Part shown: positions 60,901-64,000 of the stretch, in pieces
Layout of the letters: the number at the start of each line of letters is the position of its first letter
Numbering within the stretch: the stretch's first letter is position 1
DNA from: Sternotherus odoratus
Taxonomy: Eukaryota; Chordata; Testudines; Kinosternidae
NCBI GenBank assembly: GCA_032164245.1
Contig: JAVMKO010000006.1
Location: 37,164,319 to 37,228,318 of the forward strand
Reading direction: 5' to 3'
Length of the DNA: 64,000 nt
Translations under genes and position numbers: made by a program
The notes under the pieces: generated by a model
Seen by the model: only the letters and a program-made list of their open reading frames with translations
Databases searched by the model: none
Told to the model about the DNA's origin: nothing

Positions 60901-61141
60901 AGGCTCCCCCTCGGCGCGGTTGCCTGGCGGGTGTGTTGTCCTCTAACTCCCCCCCCCCCCCCCAACTTCAGCCCCGCGGGGGAGGGCTCCAGCCCCGAGA
61001 AAGGGGAGGGGCCAGCACCGCCCCGCGTGAGCCCGGGGGCTCGGGGGAGCAGCAGAGCCCCGGGGAAGGGATTGATCCGCGCGCCCCCTAATTCCAGACC
61101 CCCCACCCCCTTCTGACTCCCCCCGCAATTCTTACCGGCAT
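45845..61141 (-). CDS. ZNF410: ZNF410: five C2H2 zinc-finger transcription factor
   Basis: Ten coding exons from the conventional ATG (59127-59125) give 467 codons plus TGA, against 478 in human. ZNF410 binds clustered sites at the CHD4 gene in mammals, so it acts almost entirely through NuRD levels (published family knowledge). Five C2H2 fingers are intact and spread over four exons. The first has cysteines near residues 224 and 229 and histidines near 242 and 246. The fifth ends at HMRKHH. The N-terminal acidic/Ser region is also conserved (SSKDVPSSAVLRSLQVNVGP). Oddities: an in-frame ATG in exon 1, Val for Glu in the last linker, and a frame change that ends the protein about 17 residues early. 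Confidence 0.96.
46645..46782 (-). CDS. ZNF410: ZNF410 exon 10
   Basis: The acceptor is TTGTAACAG. It encodes LLGSSLLEEAAVHSKNLISM then NSQPRLGVESLHLPDTESII. The donor is GAGG|GTGAGA. Confidence 0.93.
47399..47420. repeat. C-tract followed by CA microsatellite
   Basis: About ten C followed by (CA)6, just inside the intron beyond ZNF410 exon 9. Confidence 0.85.
47462..47587 (-). CDS. ZNF410: ZNF410 exon 9 (fifth zinc finger)
   Basis: The acceptor is TTTTTTTTCAG. It encodes VKPHQCHICGKTFSQSGSRN then VHMRKHHSRIGAAGSRER. The linker reads S-G-V-K-P where the family has S-G-E-K-P. The donor is CCGG|GTGAGG. Confidence 0.96.
48075..49870 (+). mobile_element. Large internally deleted CR1 LINE
   Basis: The 5' part encodes ITEIWWDKNHDWKIGIEMHR and then RLGKRGGSVALYIK, the CR1 endonuclease region. 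The middle has GSGTIQYFH-type text around LFNIF-IND. Then come EKDLGVIVDHKLHMSPQCDA and a CR1 3' end near 49690-49860. The length is far below a full ORF2, and many stops are present. An 80 bp piece of another CR1 3' end sits at about 49040-49122. It lies in ZNF410 intron 8, antisense to the gene. Confidence 0.88.
49954..49976. repeat. Poly(A) tract
   Basis: About 22 consecutive A, shortly after the CR1 end. Confidence 0.85.
50076..50165 (-). CDS. ZNF410: ZNF410 exon 8 (fourth zinc finger)
   Basis: The acceptor is CAATACAG. It encodes EKPFLCEAQGCGRSFAEYSS then LRKHLVVHS. The donor is TCAG|GTAGGA. Confidence 0.96.
50655..51106. mobile_element. Fold-back Penelope-like element
   Basis: The left arm (about 50655-50775) and right arm (about 50965-51106) are inverted copies of the PLE tail (CATAAGCTTTCGTGGGCTAA against its complement). 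The centre carries the end of the PLE frame and leader text. The 12 bp TCTCTCTAAACA is duplicated outside both ends (50643-50654, 51107-51118). Confidence 0.87.
51768..51949 (-). CDS. ZNF410: ZNF410 exon 7 (second and third zinc fingers)
   Basis: The acceptor is CTCTCAG. It encodes NDRSFTCPAEGCGKSFYVLQ then FVCTEVGCGKQFTTAGNLKN. The donor ACTG|GTGCGT splits the TGEKP linker codon. Confidence 0.97.
52804..52963 (-). CDS. ZNF410: ZNF410 exon 6 (first zinc finger)
   Basis: The acceptor is TGTTCTAG. It encodes DSVHLCSGDGQPKDSSP then CTVEGCDRTFVWPAHFKYHL. The donor is CACCG|GTGAGT. Confidence 0.96.
54056..54247 (-). CDS. ZNF410: ZNF410 exon 5
   Basis: The acceptor is TCTTTCAG. It encodes AEHLVFVQDEAEDSGNDFLS then RVQELAHDSLIAATRAQLAK. 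The donor is AATG|GTAGGC. Confidence 0.96.
54519..54737 (-). CDS. ZNF410: ZNF410 exon 4
   Basis: The acceptor is TCACTAG. It encodes DVPSSAVLRSLQVNVGPDGE then SLLQDLQPSDSTSFILLNLT. The donor is GCAG|GTAATT. Confidence 0.96.
54938..55073 (-). CDS. ZNF410: ZNF410 exon 3
   Basis: The acceptor is CTTTTTCAG. It encodes LLVQFVQNTSIPLGRGLVES then GITCLSLLPVTETSE and NRLMLP. The donor is CCAG|GTAAAA. Confidence 0.95.
56248..56340 (-). repeat. tRNA-derived SINE remnant
   Basis: Minus-strand GGTCTAATGGACAGAGCAC and the neighbouring CTGGATTCCTGGCTTCTAGT resemble the head of a tRNA-derived amniote SINE. Short and decayed; family uncertain. Confidence 0.4.
58161..58229. repeat. Short direct repeat, 43 bp period
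   Basis: GACTCAAACCATTCATCCAC plus ATGTTG occurs at 58161-58186 and again at 58204-58229, with a GACATGAAT-type spacer that is itself partly duplicated. Confidence 0.85.
59095..59157 (-). CDS. ZNF410: ZNF410 exon 2 (conventional start)
   Basis: The acceptor is CTTGCCCAG. ATG at 59127-59125 begins MLSDELESKPE, as in human. The donor is GAG|GTAAGC. The 30 bases before this ATG are open in the same frame. Confidence 0.93.
60050..60352. mobile_element. hAT-like non-autonomous element
   Basis: The left end GATCAGCAACCTTTCAGAAG and right end TGCCATAGGTTGCCTACCC are partly complementary. The AT-rich interior (TATAAGTCTATAATATATAA) and the TTGGCACATGTGCC word match a common reptile hAT MITE. Confidence 0.65.
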
Positions 61142-61400
61142 CTCAGAACCGCACGGATGTGACGTAAACCCAAGCCGGAAACGCCAAGGCGCTCAGCAGC
61201 TCTATGGTCTGGGAGATTTTCCAGGCAAGCTAAGGACTCAACTCTGTGACCAGGTGGCTCGAGCGGTTACACGCAGCACCCGCGCGGGACATCGCATCCG
61301 GTTCCGTTTTCCAGCTGGGCGGGCGGAGGGGAGCGGAGCCAGGCTGGGGTGGAGTTCAGGAGGGGGATGGAGGAAGTTTGGGTGCGGGAGGGGTTCGGGC
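60600..61400. promoter_or_regulatory. CpG-rich promoter of ZNF410
   Basis: Dense CpG and GC content surrounds exon 1. TGACGTAA at 61160-61167 is a CRE/E4F1-like site, and CCGGAA near 61175 is ETS-like. No TATA box was seen. The start site is inferred to lie near 61170-61210. Confidence 0.7.
61136..61200 (-). CDS. ZNF410: ZNF410 exon 1 (5' UTR with possible in-frame ATG)
   Basis: Minus-strand GATGCCG|GTAAGA gives a strong donor at 61136. An ATG at 61141-61139 plus CCG, spliced to exon 2 at 59157, reads MPDSCRNRKLES and runs straight into MLSDEL without a stop. Exon 1 is otherwise 5' UTR; its outer edge is approximate. Confidence 0.65.
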
Positions 61401-61757
61401 TCTAGGCGGCGCTTACCTTAGGCAGCTCCCAGAAGTGGCTGGCATTGGAGCCATGGGGGGGCTCTGCACACTGCCGCACCTGCAAGCCTCCCCCCATACC
61501 TCCCATTGGTCGGGAAGCTGCAGAGCCAGCGCTCAGGGTGGGGGCAGCATGTGGCGCTGCCCCTGCGCCTACGAGCCAGATCTGCTGGCCATCTCTGGGA
61601 GCCACGCAAGGCCAGGGCAGGCAGGGAGTATGCCTTAGCACTGCTGCACCACTGACAGGACTTTGAGTGGCCCAGTCAGCGGTGCTGACCGGAGCTGCTA
61701 GAGTCCCTTCTTGATTGGGTATTCTGGTTGAAAACCGGACATCTGGCAACCCTACGT
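61325..61757. repeat. GC-rich DNA-element remnant
   Basis: It ends with GGTTGAAAACCGGACATCTG then GCAACCCTA, the terminal sequence of a common turtle DNA-element family as I remember it. The left end is not clear, and the GC-rich interior gives spurious frames on both strands. Confidence 0.45.
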
Positions 61758-61879
61758 ACTTGGGGCCAGGCTGGGTTCAGTGGCCATCTTTTGCCCAGCA
61801 AGCTAGAGGTACTGAATATGAAACCTCATAGAAACTTGCATATTGCCATTAGCCCAGTAATACAGAGTTTATGAAACAA

Positions 61880-63187
61880 TGATCCTTGCAGCCTTGACGC
61901 TAGCTCAGCATGCTGAAGCTGCAGAACTAACTCAAAAAGGCGAAGCCTTATCAGCAAGCTTCACATGCTGAGGTAGTGATCCTGAGGAGACCTATGCCTT
62001 GACATCAGACCAACATGCTAGAAATGTGAATTAACTAGCTCAGCAAAAACAATCTATCTTGACACCAGATCAACGAGCTATAGGAAATGAATCAGTAACT
62101 TCACAATTACACAATTTCAGATTTAAAAGTCACCGTACTGCAGCAAAAAACCTTCAAGACCAGACTGCAAAGAGAAACTGCAGAGCTGCAGTTCATTTGC
62201 AAGTTTGACACAATCAATCTAGGATTGAACAAGGATCTTGAATGGCTTGCTAATTACAAAAACAGCTTCTCTCTCCGAGTTCACACCTCCAATTCAGCTG
62301 CTAGAAGAATACCCCACCCTCCCTGATTTGAGTTAACAAGCTGGTTCAGCCTGATTGGACTAACCTTGTTACCTCCTACCTGGTTCTTGCCTACTTATCT
62401 ATACCTGCCCCTGGACACTTCCACTGCTTGCATCCGATGAAGTGGGTATTTATAGTTAGTCTTTAAGGTGCTACAGGACTCTTTGTTACCTCTGCTATTC
62501 CAGACTAACACGGCTACCTCTCTGATTCTTAACTTCACAAAGACTGTCCACTAACATCAAGCAAGTGAGCTAAATATACTAAGCTAGGGCCTCACAGGGC
62601 TTTTTACCTGTTATCGTTCCAGCAATCTGTAGTTGCTAAGTCAGTTCAATCAGTGGAGCTGAGGCAGTGATCTTCCTGGCTGATGTCAAGAACAGAGAGC
62701 TCTCAGAAAGCTGTGCTTTAATATCAGACAAGCAAGTTAGATGTTGAGTCAATAATTTTAGAGGGTTCTTTGCCTTGATATACTAGACAGCTAGAGGGAA
62801 TGGGACAGTTATCTCACCAAGGAATGTGCCTCGAGAGACATGGAGGAAGCTAGAGATGCTGACCAAGTGATATCACAGAGGTCCTAGCCTTGATATCAGC
62901 CCATCAAGCAGTAGCTTTTGAGCCAGTGTCCTTACCTCCCAGAGTTCTATCCCTTTACATCAGACCAGCAAGCTGGTGGCATTCAGTTAAACAGTCTGAG
63001 TCTTAACGTCATTTTAGTAAACTAGAGAGTAAGTGACTAAGCAACAGCCTATCCTTGACATCATGCCAACACAGTAGTAATGAGCATCCTGCTCAGTAAC
63101 CTCATACACACCTTTACATCAGACCAGCAGTCTAAAGGAGCTCAGCCAACAAGTTCATAAAGCTTTCTGCTTTGATACTATTACATC
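61880..63187. repeat. Degenerate ~60 bp tandem array
   Basis: About fifteen diverged units recur every ~55-65 bp. The core is CCTTGACATCAGACCAGCAA, then a GCTAGAGG-like word, then CAGTAACCTCA. Clear copies start near 61993, 62055, 62704, 62769, 62886, 62948, 63047 and 63111. The array is interrupted by the PLE at 62107-62529. No open frame runs through it. Confidence 0.7.
62107..62529 (+). mobile_element. Penelope-like element 3' part
   Basis: The plus strand encodes the end of the GIY-YIG protein ([20 protein letters not shown] then [11 protein letters not shown]), then leader text and the PLE tail ending ACACGGCTACCTCTCTGATT. TAACTTCACAA is duplicated at 62096-62106 and 62530-62540. It is 5'-truncated. 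Confidence 0.87.
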
Positions 63188-63188
63188 A

Positions 63189-64000
63189 GGTTTCACTGCT
63201 GGGGCACTGACAGTGGACACTGTCTTTACCCTCCAGCTTCTGGCTGAGCTGCACTGAACCAGACTTCTTGTGACCCACTTCTTGTGGCATATATCAACAT
63301 TAAAGTAGCTTTTTGTTTGGCTGACAGGTCAGCACTTTGGCTCACACTGGAAAGGGTTGGCATCCCAGATGTTCTGGTAAATTTGGTGCACAATCTTCAC
63401 ATTGGTACTGGTGCAAGAGTGTATGTTGGTTCAAAGGTTTCACCATTTTTCTACACAACTTCAGGTATGTGGCAGGGATGTAGTCTTGCCCTGGCACTGG
63501 TCTGTCAGTCTTTTGACTGGACATGAGGACTTGCCATACCAAACATCAGAATCAAAGCTGATCAAAAAGTGTTCACTGACCAAGACTATGACGATGGTGT
63601 TGCCCTACCTGTGGTGAAGCAAGAGAATTTCAGCCCTGTCTTTCAAGGTTTCCAAGAGGCTTCCCGCACTATGGGGTTGACCATCTCATGCAAAAGACTA
63701 AGGTCCACAACTTCAGAGCTGGACCACTAGAACCCTGGTGCACGCGTTGAGCACCTAACTAAGCTGCAAGCAAAGTGCAAATGGTTGCAGTAAACCTGAT
63801 GTCCTCCGATGATTTGGTCTTGACACTTCCTGCATGAAGTCCATGTCTTGCTTATGGGAGCAAAAATGCCCTGCACTGAGATAAACTTTAGGCTCTAACA
63901 AACCTGTGTTCCACCTGTATTGCTACGTGGGTCAGAAACCTGGCCCTTACAAGAAATCCCTCTAACAAGTAGACTTGGAGAAGTTAGATGCATCCTATAT
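63189..64000 (+). mobile_element. Decayed non-LTR reverse transcriptase fragment
   Basis: In changing frames it reads GFTAGALTVDTVFTLQLLAE, then YINIKVAFCLADRSALWLTL with TTSGMWQGCSLALAL. DYDDGVAL follows where a YADD box is expected, then LRGSETWPL near 63930. The catalytic box is altered and stops are frequent. I do not assign a clade. It runs off the window. Confidence 0.75.

Noticed and set aside
60588..61128. 172-codon minus frame and others in GC-rich DNA
   Set aside because: The CpG-rich promoter produces stop-poor frames. No family similarity. The only credible coding here is the six bases of possible ZNF410 exon 1.

Overview
This is vertebrate nuclear DNA, most likely from a turtle. 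Genes are split into short exons with GT-AG introns. The introns carry CR1 LINE 3' ends, tRNA-derived SINEs with a CR1-like tail, Penelope-like element (PLE) ends, and hAT-like and Tigger-like MITEs, a mix I associate with turtles. The species call is inference. Exons were found by reading both strands and matching the translations to remembered amniote proteins. Exon phases agree across every junction reported.

Four genes are present, in an order and orientation that match human 14q24.3 (inverted as a block). (1) ENTPD5, plus strand: the last seven coding exons (108-10110), an ER nucleoside diphosphatase; its 5' half lies left of the window. (2) COQ6, minus strand: all twelve coding exons (28769 down to 13690), the FAD monooxygenase of ubiquinone synthesis. 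(3) FAM161B, plus strand: nine coding exons (29076-40215), a centrosome/cilium-associated coiled-coil protein. (4) ZNF410, minus strand: five-zinc-finger transcription factor (61141 down to 45845), with a further candidate terminal exon at about 43883-43655.

Layout: ENTPD5 and COQ6 converge tail to tail near 13.5 kb, where opposing poly(A) signals lie 53 bp apart. COQ6 and FAM161B diverge from a shared GC-rich promoter at 28.6-29.1 kb with four CCAAT boxes and two copies of an ETS-type 10-mer. FAM161B and ZNF410 converge around a repeat-filled gap at 40.2-43.7 kb. ZNF410 starts in a second CpG-rich promoter at 60.6-61.4 kb. To its right are a hAT-like end, a degenerate ~60 bp tandem array split by a PLE insertion, and a decayed non-LTR reverse transcriptase.

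I see no operon, CRISPR array, virus-like gene cluster or obviously new multi-gene system. The points most worth a second look are: three PLE insertions built as inverted pairs, each flanked as one unit by a 12-13 bp target duplication; a one-base difference that ends ZNF410 early, plus a possible in-frame upstream start; a Glu-to-Val change in a zinc-finger linker; a SINE sitting almost on a COQ6 splice acceptor; and the 60 bp array at the right edge.
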